64,000 nucleotides of DNA from Micromonospora sp. WMMD1102 (GCF_029626265.1 NZ_JARUBN010000001.1:2232001-2296000); one strand, 5' to 3'; shown: positions 18,659 to 28,900, counted from the first letter of the stretch. Numbers and translations are program-made. Notes: generated by a model not told the origin, from the letters alone.

Positions 18659-19603
18659 ATGATCGTGCTGGAGCCCGCCGCCCGACAGTTCGTCGAGGCG
18701 ACCGCGACCCCGCCGTACCTGCACCAGCTGGGTCCGGAGCGGGGCCGGCGGGTGCTCGCCGAGCTCCAGTCCGGAAACGTCGTCCGGCCCGACGCGGAAC
18801 TGGAGGACCGGACGGTGCCGGTGGGCCCGGCCCGGGCGGTGCCGGTCCGCATCGTCCGGCCGGCGGGTGCCATCGGCCGGCTGCCGGTGATCCTCTACCT
18901 GCACGGTGCCGGCTGGGTCTTCGGGAACTGCCACACCCACGACCGGCTGATCCGGGAGTTGGCGGTCGGCACCGGCGCGGCGGTGGTGTTCCCGCACTAC
19001 AGCCTCTCGCCGGAGGCGCGCTATCCGCTGGCGGTCGAGGAGTGCTACGCGGTGCTGTGCTGGCTCGCCGGGTACGCCGCGGCCGACCTGGACGGCGGGC
19101 TGGTCGCCGTGGTCGGCGACTCGGTGGGCGCCAACCTGGCCGCCGCGGTGACCCTGCTGGCGAAGCGGCACGCCGGCCCGAGACCGGTCGGCCAGGTGCT
19201 CTTCTACCCGGTCACCGACGCCCGGTTCGAGACCGCGTCGTACCGGACCTTCGCCGAGGGCTTCCACCTGCGCCGTGACGCCATGCGCTGGTACTGGGAC
19301 CAGTACGCGCCGGACGAGGCGGTCCGGGCCGAGGTGACCGCCTCGCCGCTGCGGGCGGAACTCGGGCAGCTGGCCGGGCTGCCTCCGGCACTGGTGATCA
19401 CCGCCGAGGCCGACGTGCTGCGCGACGAGGGCGAGGCGTACGCCCACCGGCTGCGGGCGGCCGGGGTGCCGGTCTCGGCGACCCGCTACCAGGGGATCGT
19501 CCACGACTTCGTGATGCTCGACGCGCTGCGCGGCACCGAGGCGGCGGAGGCGGCCATCATCCAGGCCGTCATCTTCCTCAAACGGGCGCTGCGGATGGCC
19601 TGA
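18659..19603 (+). CDS. HSL-family (class IV) alpha/beta-hydrolase esterase
   Basis: The protein has 314 residues. Oxyanion motif HGAGW (82-86), nucleophile elbow GDSVG with Ser155, and Asp252 and His282 in ADVLRDEG and VHDF complete the triad, as in hormone-sensitive-lipase-type carboxylesterases. No signal peptide is evident, so it is likely cytoplasmic. The second Gly of the usual HGGG is Ala here. ATG 18659 has GGAG 8 bases upstream; an earlier in-frame start was rejected. It is the only plus-strand gene between two minus-strand CIS blocks, is divergent from the sheath operon, and ends 30 bases from the convergent DUF4157 gene. Confidence 0.9.
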   Translation: MIVLEPAARQFVEATATPPYLHQLGPERGRRVLAELQSGNVVRPDAELEDRTVPVGPARAVPVRIVRPAGAIGRLPVILYLHGAGWVFGNCHTHDRLIRELAVGTGAAVVFPHYSLSPEARYPLAVEECYAVLCWLAGYAAADLDGGLVAVVGDSVGANLAAAVTLLAKRHAGPRPVGQVLFYPVTDARFETASYRTFAEGFHLRRDAMRWYWDQYAPDEAVRAEVTASPLRAELGQLAGLPPALVITAEADVLRDEGEAYAHRLRAAGVPVSATRYQGIVHDFVMLDALRGTEAAEAAIIQAVIFLKRALRMA

Positions 19604-19633
19604 TCCGAAGCCGGGCGCCGATGACCCCGGGCG

Positions 19634-21241
19634 TCAGCTACCGGTGGTGTTGCGGGTGCGGATGGTGAGCGTGCGCTCGGCCCTCCGCCGGGTCGGCTCG
19701 GTGTTCAGCGCGGCGCGCTCCTGCGCCATGCCCGCTTTCAGGATCTCGACGTGCCGGCCCTTCAGCGCCCTGACGGGCACCCGGATCAGGCCGTAGTCGG
19801 CTTTCCCGGAGCTTCGACCCTGGGCGCTGCTCTGGTGGTGCCATCGTAGGTCGACCCCACCGACCTCCAGGTTCTTGCCGGGCACGGTCTGGAGCACCAC
19901 CTTCCGGCCCCGGCCGAGCTCGATCCACCAGTGCTCGGGACCGGCCGTCCCCTCCACGAACTTGTACTGGCACACCACCCAGGCGGCCGCCTCGCTGTCC
20001 GGAACGACCCGCATCCCGTGCACCTCGACGTACTTCTCGCAGGCTGCCTGGAGGAACTGCCCGGCCTTCTCGATCTTGTCATCGTCCTCGCCGACGGTCA
20101 GGTCGGGCGGGGGCGGGATCCCGCGCAGCAGGTCGTCCTCGGCCAACCTCTGGGTGAGGCCCCTGATCTGCTCCTGGACCGCCGCCTCCAGTGCCCCGAA
20201 CCAGGCGGGTGGGCTGGTGTCGACGTCGGTGACCCCGTGCAGCACATCCCAGAAGTCGCCGTACGACGGCTTGCCGTCCTGCTCCATCGCGGCCAGTGCC
20301 CAGCTCCAGCAGGCGGCGCCCTTGTCGGTCTTGGCGATCTCCCGCACGAACGTCGGGTCCGGGTCGGCGTATTCGCTCCGGTTGGTCGTCGGGCTCCGCA
20401 TCCACGCGAACAGCTCAGGAGTCACCTCGGCCTCGTCCGGTTCGGACTCGGACTCGGACTCGCTCTCACCGCCCGGCCTGGCCCGCTTGTGGGCTTCCTC
20501 CGGCGACTCGCTCCGCTCACGTTTTCCGCTCGGCCCGACCTCGACCTCGTCGTCGCCGGCCACCATCCGTTGCACGGCGCCCCGGTCGGCATCGGTGCCG
20601 CCACCGGCGACACCGGGCCCGCCCGCCGGGCGCGGCGCGGCCAATGCCCGGGTGGCGTTCGCCTCCGCCGCCCGCTCGAACGCGTCACCCGGGTCGGAGA
20701 CCCGCAGGCCGTGGCCGTCGTCGGTGCCGGCGACCGGACCGGAGCGCTGCTGGATGACGTGGGTGAGTTCGTGCGCCAGGGTGTGCCGGTCGGCACCACC
20801 CTGGCCGATCACCACATGCCGTCCCGAGGTGTAGGCCCGGGCGCCGACCTCGGCCGCCGAACGTCGGGCGAGGGCGCCGGTGTGCAGCCGTACGTCGGAG
20901 AAGTCGGCGCCGAGCCGGGCCTCCATGTCGGTCCGGGTGGGTCCATCGAGTGGTTGCCCGGCCGAGCGCAGCACCTCGGACACCGCCGAGCGCTGCACCG
21001 GTTCCGGGGCGGGGCGCTGCCCGTCGCCGTGTTCGTCGGCCTGCTCCCGGGCGGTGTCGAGTCCGTCCCGTAGCCGCTGGATCGCCCGGGTCACCGCGGC
21101 GTTGCCGGCCTGGCGTTGCAGGGCCAGGATCGCCGCCACCGAACCGGTCGGCGCGGTGGAGCCGGTCCCCGGCCGGGCCGGCCGGGCCGGCCGGTCCGGG
21201 CGCCCCGGGAGGTCGCGGTCCGGTGGATCGTGTGCGCGCAT
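19634..21241 (-). CDS. DUF4157 protein 2: candidate CIS effector with Cys/His C-terminal domain and NLS-like linker
   Basis: The protein has 535 residues. Residues 1-60 include the LQRQAGNAAV motif; about 85-200 form DUF4157, with SAGQPLDGPTRTDMEARLGA and the metalloprotease-like HELTH (157-161). A linker (about 205-275) is rich in Ser/Glu and contains KR-X10-KRAR (240-255), a bipartite NLS-like pattern. The C-terminal 255 residues are unfamiliar and contain ACWSWALAAM (Cys311) and EHWWIELGRG (His437), a spacing that fits a papain-like fold. ATG 21241 has AAAGGAGG 5 bases upstream. DUF4157 proteins commonly accompany eCIS loci. An effector role is inferred. Confidence 0.78.
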   Translation of the reverse strand: MRAHDPPDRDLPGRPDRPARPARPGTGSTAPTGSVAAILALQRQAGNAAVTRAIQRLRDGLDTAREQADEHGDGQRPAPEPVQRSAVSEVLRSAGQPLDGPTRTDMEARLGADFSDVRLHTGALARRSAAEVGARAYTSGRHVVIGQGGADRHTLAHELTHVIQQRSGPVAGTDDGHGLRVSDPGDAFERAAEANATRALAAPRPAGGPGVAGGGTDADRGAVQRMVAGDDEVEVGPSGKRERSESPEEAHKRARPGGESESESESEPDEAEVTPELFAWMRSPTTNRSEYADPDPTFVREIAKTDKGAACWSWALAAMEQDGKPSYGDFWDVLHGVTDVDTSPPAWFGALEAAVQEQIRGLTQRLAEDDLLRGIPPPPDLTVGEDDDKIEKAGQFLQAACEKYVEVHGMRVVPDSEAAAWVVCQYKFVEGTAGPEHWWIELGRGRKVVLQTVPGKNLEVGGVDLRWHHQSSAQGRSSGKADYGLIRVPVRALKGRHVEILKAGMAQERAALNTEPTRRRAERTLTIRTRNTTGS

Positions 21242-21342
21242 GGCTGCCTCCTTTCGCTCCTCGAACGCCGGCGGGCTCCGCACGCGGTCGGTGCGCGCCG
21301 GCTCGCCCTCCAGCCGCTGTGTCACTCACTCCCGGGCCATGT

Positions 21343-23004
21343 TCACCATCGGTGGGTCAGTTCCCCGGAATAACTCTCCAGCCGACCCGGCAGCGGTCCC
21401 CAGGCCAGTTTCTCGCCGTACAGGCTGTTGATGGCGATGATGTCCTCGATGGTGGACTTTGCGATTCCGTTGGTTCGGCTGTCCAGCTCGTAGATCTCGT
21501 GTCCCAGTTCTCCGTACAGTTCCTGGGTCACCTTCTCCTTGTTCTTGCTGGTTGCGCCGGTCGCCAGCGCCACGTGCTGCGCCTCGTCCCCGAAGATGAC
21601 CACATATCCTCTTGGAATCGGGTACTTCAAACTGAATTGCAGTACCTTCTTCTTGATCTTCCTGCCTGCCTCGTTGGTCACCTCCGCCTCCATCTTCATG
21701 TTTGCCATGCCGGCAGGTGCATCCATGATCCGCCTTGCGAAGGCGGGAGCCTTCGCCATGTCTTCACGGACGATGGCCGCCTCGACGTAGTCCATGTCGA
21801 TGAGCGACTCCCGGTACGCGGCGAAGAGAACCGCCTCCCAGCAGTTCATGTTCTTCGGCGTCGTCGGCGGGTTACCTTCGATGAAGTCCCGCAGGAAGGG
21901 TTTCTGCCTCTCCCGGCCGGTGCCCTTCATCTGCCTCAGGTTCTTCGACAGGGTGGCGCCGCCCCAGAGGATCGAACGCTCCTCCTTGCGTAGTCCGAGT
22001 TCACGTTCGAGCTCACTCTCGGCCTCGAGTTCGCCCATGCTCGTCGCGTGGTCGGACTCCCGCTGCTGGAACTCCGCAGCCCTCGCCTCGAACCTCGTGA
22101 GCAGCGCGGCAAGGTCCTCGGGAGTCAGCTGGGCGATGCGGTCCTGTTCCCTCGCGCCGGGGACGCCGGACTCCTCGTTCATCCAGCGGAGGAAGCGGAG
22201 GATCCACACCGAACCCGTCCACGAATCCAACGAGCCGGCCTGCCGAACCGCCGCGTCGAACAGCGTCCGGTCGAATTCGTCCTCCGGCATCCGCTGCACG
22301 ACCGGCGTGGAAGCCGTACGGTGCGGACCGCCCTGGTCGCCGGTTCGCGCGGCTGCCGGGCCCTGGTCGCCGGTTTGCGCGGCTGCCGGGCCCTGGTCGC
22401 GCAACGGGCTTCGCATCACGCGGGTGGCGTTGGCTTCGGCGGCACGCTCGTCGCGGTCGGACGGGTCGGAGATCCTCAGCCCGCTGCCGTGGTCGGTACC
22501 CGCCACCGGGCCCTCCCGCTGCTGGATGACGTGCGTGAGTTCGTGCGCCAGCGTGTGTGGGTCGGAGCCCCGCTCGCCGATGACCACGTGGTTGCCCGAG
22601 GTGTAGGCGCGGGCACCCACCTCCGTCGCCGATGCCCGCGCGGCCGCGTCCGTGTGGACGCGGACGTCCGAGAAGTCCGCGCCGAGCCGGGCTTCCATCT
22701 CGGTCCGGATCGGCGCGTCGAGTGGTCGCCCGGCGGAGCGCAGCACCTCGTGCACCGCCGAGCGTTGCACCGGCTCCGGGTCGGACCGCTGCCCGTCGTC
22801 ATGGTCGTGGGTCTGCCCCTGGCCCGGGGTTTGGCCGGCAAGCTGCCGCCGGATCGCCTCGGCGACCGCGGCGTTGCCGGCCTGGCGTTGCAGCGCGAGT
22901 ATCTCGGCCGCGGCACCGGCCAGCGGAGCGGTACCGGCTCCCGGCCGGAGTGGCCGGTCCGAGCGGTTCCGGACGTCACGGTCCGGCGGATCGTGTGCGC
23001 GCAT
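21343..23004 (-). CDS. DUF4157 protein 1: candidate CIS effector with a different Cys/His C-terminal domain
   Basis: The protein has 553 residues. Its first 195 closely match the neighbouring paralogue: MRAHDPPDRD start, LQRQAGNAAV, DUF4157 with HELTH at 154-158. A duplicated 10-residue linker (about 203-224) follows. The last 310 residues are unrelated to the paralogue: helices to about 380, then NCWEAVLFAAY (Cys388) and PRGYVVIFGDEAQHVALATG (His477), resembling the Cys and His blocks of NlpC/P60- or papain-like enzymes. The DNA for this part is visibly A/T-richer than the rest, suggesting separate acquisition. It lies between the ATPase and the paralogue. The enzyme activity is a guess from two motifs. 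Confidence 0.78.
   Translation of the reverse strand: MRAHDPPDRDVRNRSDRPLRPGAGTAPLAGAAAEILALQRQAGNAAVAEAIRRQLAGQTPGQGQTHDHDDGQRSDPEPVQRSAVHEVLRSAGRPLDAPIRTEMEARLGADFSDVRVHTDAAARASATEVGARAYTSGNHVVIGERGSDPHTLAHELTHVIQQREGPVAGTDHGSGLRISDPSDRDERAAEANATRVMRSPLRDQGPAAAQTGDQGPAAARTGDQGGPHRTASTPVVQRMPEDEFDRTLFDAAVRQAGSLDSWTGSVWILRFLRWMNEESGVPGAREQDRIAQLTPEDLAALLTRFEARAAEFQQRESDHATSMGELEAESELERELGLRKEERSILWGGATLSKNLRQMKGTGRERQKPFLRDFIEGNPPTTPKNMNCWEAVLFAAYRESLIDMDYVEAAIVREDMAKAPAFARRIMDAPAGMANMKMEAEVTNEAGRKIKKKVLQFSLKYPIPRGYVVIFGDEAQHVALATGATSKNKEKVTQELYGELGHEIYELDSRTNGIAKSTIEDIIAINSLYGEKLAWGPLPGRLESYSGELTHRW
22331..22400. repeat. 30-bp in-frame tandem repeat in DUF4157 protein 1
   Basis: Two nearly identical 30-base units (22331-22360 and 22361-22390) and the start of a third lie in the linker between DUF4157 and the C-terminal domain. 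The unit length keeps the frame and adds ten residues per copy (DQGPAAA.TG). Confidence 0.85.
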
Positions 23005-23019
23005 GGCTGTCCTCCGTGG

Positions 23020-25260
23020 TCAGTGGATCGGCGCCGGCTCCTCGCGCGGTCGGTGGGCGCCGAACTCGCTCTCCAGCAGCAGCCGGCCGAGCTTGCGGTA
23101 CTCCCGCTGCACCGCGCCGATCAGGTCCGCCATCCGCACCGGCCGGCCGCCCTCCGCCGCCAGGTACGCCGCGGTCACCACGCAGGCCCGGATGCTGCCG
23201 CCGGACAGTTCGAAGTTGCCGGCGCAGAAGTCCAGGTCCAGGTCGTCGTCGCGGGGGAGCTCGGTGCCGAGGCAGCGGTCCCAGAGCGCCCGCCGCTGGG
23301 TCGCGTCCGGCATCGTGAAGTCGACGATCAGGTCGAGCCGCCGGGTGAACGCCTCGTCCAGGTTGGCCCGCAGGTTCGTGGTCAACACCGCGACGCCGTC
23401 GAAAGACTCCATCCGTTGCAGCAAGTAGGCGCTCTCCAGGTTGGCGTAGCGGTCGTGCGCGTCGTTCACCTCGGACCGCTTGCCGAAGATCGCGTCCGCC
23501 TCGTCGAACAGGAGCAGGCCGTTGATCCCGGCCGCCTCGGTGAAGATCCGCTCCAGGTTCTTCTCCGTCTGGCCGACGTACTTGTCCACCACGGTGGAGA
23601 GGTCCACGACGTACAGGTCCAGACCGAGGTCGGCGGCGACCACCTCCGCCGACATGGTCTTGCCGGTGCCGGAGTCGCCGGCGAACAGTGCCAGTACGCC
23701 CCGGCCCCGCCCGCCGCCGGGGCGCATCCGCCACCGGCCCAGCACCCGGTCCCGGTACCGCACCCGGAGCGCCAGCTCGCGCAGCTGGTCCTGGACCGGA
23801 CCGGGGAGCACCAGGTCCGCCCAGCCGACGCCGGGTTCGATCCGCCGGGCCAGCCGGGCCAGGCCGCCGGCGTTCTGTCCGCGTACCCCGGCGCGCAGGT
23901 GGCCGGAGTCGACCCGGTCGGCGCCGGCGAGGAGAGCCAACTGGTCGGCGGCCTGCGCGGCCCGCCGTACCTGGTCCGGGCCGAGCAGGTACGGCGCCAA
24001 CTCGCGCGCCGGGTCCACGCCGTCGATCCAACCCGTGGGCCGGTCCGCGCCCCGGGCCGCACCGGCCGCCCGCCACAGCCGGGCCCGGTCCCGCTCGTCC
24101 AGCGGCGGGGCGGCGACCAGCAGCGGTGCCCGCCCCGTCCAGTGTGGATCCCACTCGGCCGATCCGGTGAGCAGCACCGGCACCGGCTGGTCGGCGACCC
24201 GGCGCAGCAGCCGGGCGTGCTCCGGCCTGCCGACCGGATCGAGGGCCTGCACCGGGCCGGCCACCAGGCCGGCACCCCGCAGTCGGGCCTCCCGTACCGT
24301 CGCGGCCAGTGCCTCGGCGGGGGCGGGGTCGGCGGCCAGCGCCTCCAGGTCGAGCCGGAAGACCGAGCGGCCGGCCCGGACCAGCGCCGCGACCGCCAGA
24401 TCGTCGGCGGCGCAGCCGGGACGCTCCCGCAGGTAACCGAGGTCCACCCCGCAGCGCAGCGCCGCGCCGAGCCGCTCGACGGCACTGGTCCGCTCCGACC
24501 CGTCCGATCGCTCCGACCCGTCCGATCGCTCCGACCCGTCCGATCGCTCCGACCCGTTCGACCGCTCCGACCCGTTCGACCGCTCCGACCTGTCCGATCG
24601 CTCCGACCCGTGCGGTCCGGTCGTGTCGGCGGTGCGGTCCTCGGCCGGCCAGGACAAGCCGGCCAGCCGGGCATCCGGGGTGTCGTCGCCGAGCAGGTGC
24701 GCGGCCACCCGGTCGGGCACCCGCAGCGCACGCGACAGGTACGGCAGGTCCGGCTGCTCGACCAGCAGCAGCCCGTCGGCGACCAGCGGCGCGGAGCCGG
24801 CGAACCGGGCCCGGCCGGCGGCGTCACCCGGCGGCCTGCCGCACAGCTCCAGGGCCAGCCCCACGGTCGCCCGGCGCCGGCTGACGTCGTCGTTGAGATA
24901 GCCGTAGAGCCGCTCGTACCGGGGTTCGACGTCGGGGAGCATCGCGACGAGCAGCACCTCCACGTCCAGTCCGGTGAGCCCGAAGGCGTGCGCGAGGCGC
25001 CGCAGCCGCGGCTCGGTCCCGGCTTCGGCGGCCCGGTCCTCCGCCGCCGTCCGCGCCCGCACCTCGGTCGGATCCACCGGTTCCGGTCCGGGCGACCGGG
25101 CCAGCAGACGGTCGGCGTCCTCCGCCGCGAGGTACAGGCCCCGGAACGGGTCGTCCGGCCGGGGATCGTTCCGGCGGCGTTCGGCGACCAGTCGGTCCAC
25201 CCGGGCGGCGACCAGTCCGAGCCGGTCCCACAGGTACGCCATGCCGTCCGCGTCGCTCAC
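23020..25260 (-). CDS. CIS AAA+ ATPase (Afp15-like)
   Basis: The protein has about 746 residues. The N-terminal 450 carry the winged and helical parts usual in CIS ATPases (LAHAFGLTGLDVEVLLVAML, then YERLYGYLNDD), interrupted by a Ser/Glu/Arg/Asp hexapeptide repeat at about 215-257. The AAA+ module has Walker A GDSGTGKT (about 525), Walker B LLLFDEADAIFG (about 580) and TTNLRANLDEAFTRRLD containing the arginine finger. The ATPase helps particle assembly in Afp/PVC-type systems. GTG 25260 overlaps the DUF4255 stop by four bases; ATG 25242 is a possible alternative. Confidence 0.92.
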   Translation of the reverse strand: MSDADGMAYLWDRLGLVAARVDRLVAERRRNDPRPDDPFRGLYLAAEDADRLLARSPGPEPVDPTEVRARTAAEDRAAEAGTEPRLRRLAHAFGLTGLDVEVLLVAMLPDVEPRYERLYGYLNDDVSRRRATVGLALELCGRPPGDAAGRARFAGSAPLVADGLLLVEQPDLPYLSRALRVPDRVAAHLLGDDTPDARLAGLSWPAEDRTADTTGPHGSERSDRSERSNGSERSNGSERSDGSERSDGSERSDGSERTSAVERLGAALRCGVDLGYLRERPGCAADDLAVAALVRAGRSVFRLDLEALAADPAPAEALAATVREARLRGAGLVAGPVQALDPVGRPEHARLLRRVADQPVPVLLTGSAEWDPHWTGRAPLLVAAPPLDERDRARLWRAAGAARGADRPTGWIDGVDPARELAPYLLGPDQVRRAAQAADQLALLAGADRVDSGHLRAGVRGQNAGGLARLARRIEPGVGWADLVLPGPVQDQLRELALRVRYRDRVLGRWRMRPGGGRGRGVLALFAGDSGTGKTMSAEVVAADLGLDLYVVDLSTVVDKYVGQTEKNLERIFTEAAGINGLLLFDEADAIFGKRSEVNDAHDRYANLESAYLLQRMESFDGVAVLTTNLRANLDEAFTRRLDLIVDFTMPDATQRRALWDRCLGTELPRDDDLDLDFCAGNFELSGGSIRACVVTAAYLAAEGGRPVRMADLIGAVQREYRKLGRLLLESEFGAHRPREEPAPIH
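24491..24616. repeat. 18-bp tandem repeat (7 units) inside the ATPase gene
   Basis: Seven head-to-tail 18-base units encode the hexapeptide G-S-E-R-S-D with D/N and G/R variants. The period preserves the frame. The stretch is inserted in the N-terminal half and should be a flexible charged loop; copy number probably varies between strains. Confidence 0.92.
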
Positions 25261-25970
25261 CTCCGGTCGTCCTGTCCGGCGCCCGGACCGGCCCCGACCC
25301 GCTCGCCCCCGACCCGCTCGGCCCCGTTCCGCTCGGCCCCGACCCGATCGTCGTCCCGGCGGCGGGACGCGGCGGTACGGGTGCGCAGGCTCGCCAGCCG
25401 GCCGGCGGTGTCGGTGACCACGACCGCCCGTTCCCGCACCGGCGGCGCGGCCACGATCCGGCGGGTCGACACCGGTGCGACGATCACCAGGTCCAGCGAC
25501 GGCTTGAGTTCTCCACCGAGCGCGCTCCACACGTCGGCCAGTGCCCGCCCCTCGCCGGGTGGTGCGGCGACCGACATCGGCACCGCCAGGCGCAGCGCCG
25601 CGAGTGAGCCGGTCAACCGGGCGGGCGGCAGTTCGTCGTACCGGACCAGACCGGCCAGCAGCGTGGCGAGCAGCCGGTGCTCGTCGGTCGGCCGGTTGGT
25701 CCACGCGGTGACCAGGTAGGACAGTGCGTAGAAGTGCGGCGAGTCGTGCCAGGCCACCGTCCGGCCCGCCGCGTCCCGCTCGGCGACCCGGCCCTGGAAG
25801 TGCCGCGACCGGTCCTCCCGGATGTCGTAGAGGAACAGGTTCACCGTCGGCGCGTTGCGTCGGGCCGCCCACTGCCGGGTGGGCGGGTCGAACGACACGT
25901 CCGCCCCGGTACCCGCCAGCATCTCCTCCAGGACCAGACCGCGCAGTCCCTCGTCGATCTCGTGTATCAC
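25257..25970 (-). CDS. DUF4255 tail-terminator/cap protein (Afp16/Pvc16-like)
   Basis: The protein has 237 residues and starts at GTG 25970 with VIHEIDEGLRGLVLEE. It includes VNLFLYDIREDRSRHF, then FYALSYLVTAWT and DEHRLLATLLAGLVRYDELP, the DUF4255/Pvc16_N pattern of proteins that cap the sheath and tube at the distal end. GGTGGAG is close upstream. The C-terminus is a repetitive Arg/Gly/Glu tail (GAERNGAERVGGERVGAGPG). It is coupled to the ATPase gene by a GTGA overlap. Confidence 0.9.
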   Translation of the reverse strand: MIHEIDEGLRGLVLEEMLAGTGADVSFDPPTRQWAARRNAPTVNLFLYDIREDRSRHFQGRVAERDAAGRTVAWHDSPHFYALSYLVTAWTNRPTDEHRLLATLLAGLVRYDELPPARLTGSLAALRLAVPMSVAAPPGEGRALADVWSALGGELKPSLDLVIVAPVSTRRIVAAPPVRERAVVVTDTAGRLASLRTRTAASRRRDDDRVGAERNGAERVGGERVGAGPGAGQDDRR

Positions 25971-25989
25971 GTCTCCACCCCCATCGTCG

Positions 25990-28900
25990 TCACCAGCGCC
26001 GGTGCAGCAGTCCAGGTGGTTGCTGGGCCGGCAGGACCACCAGGAACGGGGTACGCACCGGCCGGAACCCGGTCCCGCTGGCCACCGCCTGCCGGCCGCC
26101 CAGCCGGTCCTTCGGCAACACCGGCAACTGGGCGGTGAAGCTGCCGTCGGCCGCCGGCCGCACCGGCGGGGCGGCGGCGGTGATCCCGAGGTCCCAGGAG
26201 AGTCGCAGCGGCCGGCCGGGCGGGAAGTCCACGCCCCGGATCGAGGCGACGAACCCGGGCGGCCCGATCGGCGGCACCGCCACGATCCGTGGGGCGAGCA
26301 CCCGCAGCGGCCCGTTCGCGGTGTCGTTGTCCGGGTCGGCGTTGCCCCCGGTGGTGCTGACGGTGCCCCGGACGGTCGTCCGCAGCGCCGCGCCCGGGGA
26401 GAGCGTTCCCGCGACGGTGGCGGCGGCGCCCGGGGCGAGGTCCGGCACCGGGCAGCCGTCGGCCGGGCAGCCGGCCAGGACTCCACCGACCGGTACGCCG
26501 CCGGGCAGGGCCGGCCGGACCCGCAGACCGGTGGCGGTCGTCCCACCGGCGTTGCGCACCGTGTACCTGACGGTGACGGTGCCGCCGACGTACCCCGGCT
26601 GCGGGTCGAGGGAGACGGTCAACGCCGGATCGGCCGGGCTGCCCGGCGGCGCGGGAACGACCCGTACCGTGGTCGTCGCACGGTTGTCCGACGGGTCGGT
26701 GTCGATCGGGTCGGCCTCGACCGACCAGGCCAGCTCGAAGTCGCCCGGGGCGGTGCCCACCAGCTCGACGCCGATCTCGACGGTGCGTCCCACACCGAGC
26801 CGGCCCAGCGCACAGCTGAGGGTGGCCAGCACGCACTCGCCGACCGGGGTGTCGAGGCCGGTCACGGAGAGCCCGGGTGGGACGTCGAGGCTGCCCCGGA
26901 CGTCGTCGGCGGCGGTCGGTCCCTGGTCGGTGACGGCGAGCCGCAGCGCGGTCCGGCCACCGACGGTGGTGCCGGGCGCGGGGGCCGACACGGCGGTGGC
27001 GACGTCGAAGCGGCGTTGCCAGCTCGGTTCCTTCTGCCGTCCGGGCAGGTGTCCGGTCAGCGGCCGGATGCTGCCGTCGTCGAGGTCGTAGCTCCACAGC
27101 GCCTCGGGCGAGTTGTTGTCCTCGGCCCGGCGTGCCGAGAAGGCGAGCCGCTCGCCGTCCGGCGACCAGGCGACGTCCCGGGGCTGGTGCGGAGCGTCCT
27201 CGCGGTCCGGCACCGGCAGGGCGCAGGACCCGCCGCCGGGCAGCAACAGCCGGCACCGGTTGCCGTCCAGGTCGACCAGGACCAGGCCGTCGGCCTCCCG
27301 GTTGAAGACGAGCCGGGCACCGTCCGGGGAGAAGGCGGCGCTGTCGTCGACGACCGGGCAGCCGGTACCGCAGATCGCCGCGGTCAGGTCCGTCTGGTCG
27401 AGCCCGTCCGCGGCGTCGGCGGTCCAGATGTGTGTCGACACCTCGCCCCGGTAGGTTCCCCGGGTGAAGGCGAGCCGGGTGCCGTCGGGCGACCAGGCCG
27501 GCTGGGTGTCGTCGAGTCCGGCCAGGGCGTCCGGAACCGGCAGGTCCAGCAGACGCTGCCCGGTGTCGGCGTCGACCACCTCGATCCGGGACGGTGTACG
27601 CGGCGCCTCCGACCCGTCGCCGGGCGAGTTGCGGACCAGGGCGAGCCGGGTGCCGTCCGGTGACCAGGCCGGGTCCGTCTCCCGGTCACCGCGCCCCCGC
27701 CCGACGATCGGCAGCAGCCGTGGCCGGCTGCCGTCGGCGTCCACGATCCAGATCCGTTCGGTCCGGACGTCGTCGACAGTCTCGAACCGGCTGACCGCGA
27801 TCCGCTGCCCGTCCGGCGAGTACGCCTGCCGTTCGAACCACGGATCGCCGTCGACCGGCTCCCAGAGCAGTCGGGAGTCGGCGACCGCCCCGGGATCCTC
27901 GCGCAGCACCGGCACCCGCAGGTCGCGCGGATCCACCCCGTCGGGACGGATGTCCTGGAGGGTGGCGGTGGTCCGGTCCGGGGCACTGGCCCGGGCGACC
28001 AGCAGCGATTCGGTGTCGGCGCCCGGGGCTGCGTACCAGGTGGGGTGGCTGACGTCGCGGTTCTCGGCCAGCCGTGGCACCACCACGCACTGGCACGGGT
28101 CGTCCCGGACCAGCACCGAGTAGACCCGGTCGACGTTCCCGGCCGTCTCGCCGTCCGGCAGGGTCCGGCTCACGAACGCCACGGTCGCCCCGTCGGCCGT
28201 CCACGCCGGCTGCCGGGCCTGCCAGCTCGGCAGCAGCATCGGGACCCGGCCGGTGCCGTCCGGGGCGGAGAGCCAGACTTCGGGATGCGAGGTCGCCGGC
28301 CCGAGCGTGTAGGCGATGCGCCGGTGCGTCGGGTTCGGGTCCCAGGCCGGCTCGGCGGCCCCGGTCGGTTCGGCGGTGACCCGGGTGACCGGCCCGCCAC
28401 CGGCCGGCACCCGGTAGATCTGGGAAAGGTCGTCGGTGCCGCGTCGCCCCGCGAAGGCCAGCGTGCCGCCGTCCGGCGACCAGGTGGGCCAGGTGTTGTC
28501 TCCGGTCCCGTCGGTCACCCGGCGGGGACTGCCGCCGTCGACGCCGACCACGTAGATGTCCTGCCCGCCGTCCTCCCGGCCGGCGGCCGAGCTGTACGCG
28601 ATCCGGGTCCCGTCGGGAGAGAGCACCGGCCGGCACTCGTCGGTCGAGTTCCGGGTGACCCGGAGCACCGGACCGGTGCCCCGGCGCAGGTAGACCTCGG
28701 CGCTGCGGTCGTCGCGTCGACTCACCCAGGTCACCGCCGAGCCGCGGGCCGAGATCTCGTCGTCGAAGTGGTCGGGTCCGGATTCGAAGAGCGGGGCGGC
28801 GGTCGCCTCCGATCCCTCTCCCCGGACGATTCCGAGGCTGCGGTGCCCGGTGCCGGCGTAGGCGATCCGCTGACTCACCTCGGGGTTCGGCGCCGGGCCG

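Noticed and set aside
24491..24616. Possible CRISPR-like array (seven 18-bp units)
   Set aside because: Units are contiguous with no spacers, in frame within the ATPase gene. No cas genes occur in the window.
23020..25872. Extended N-terminus of the AAA+ ATPase reaching into the DUF4255 gene
   Set aside because: The first 200 codons are antisense-like low-complexity sequence overlapping a well-supported gene in another frame. GTG 25260 with a GTGA overlap is a better start.
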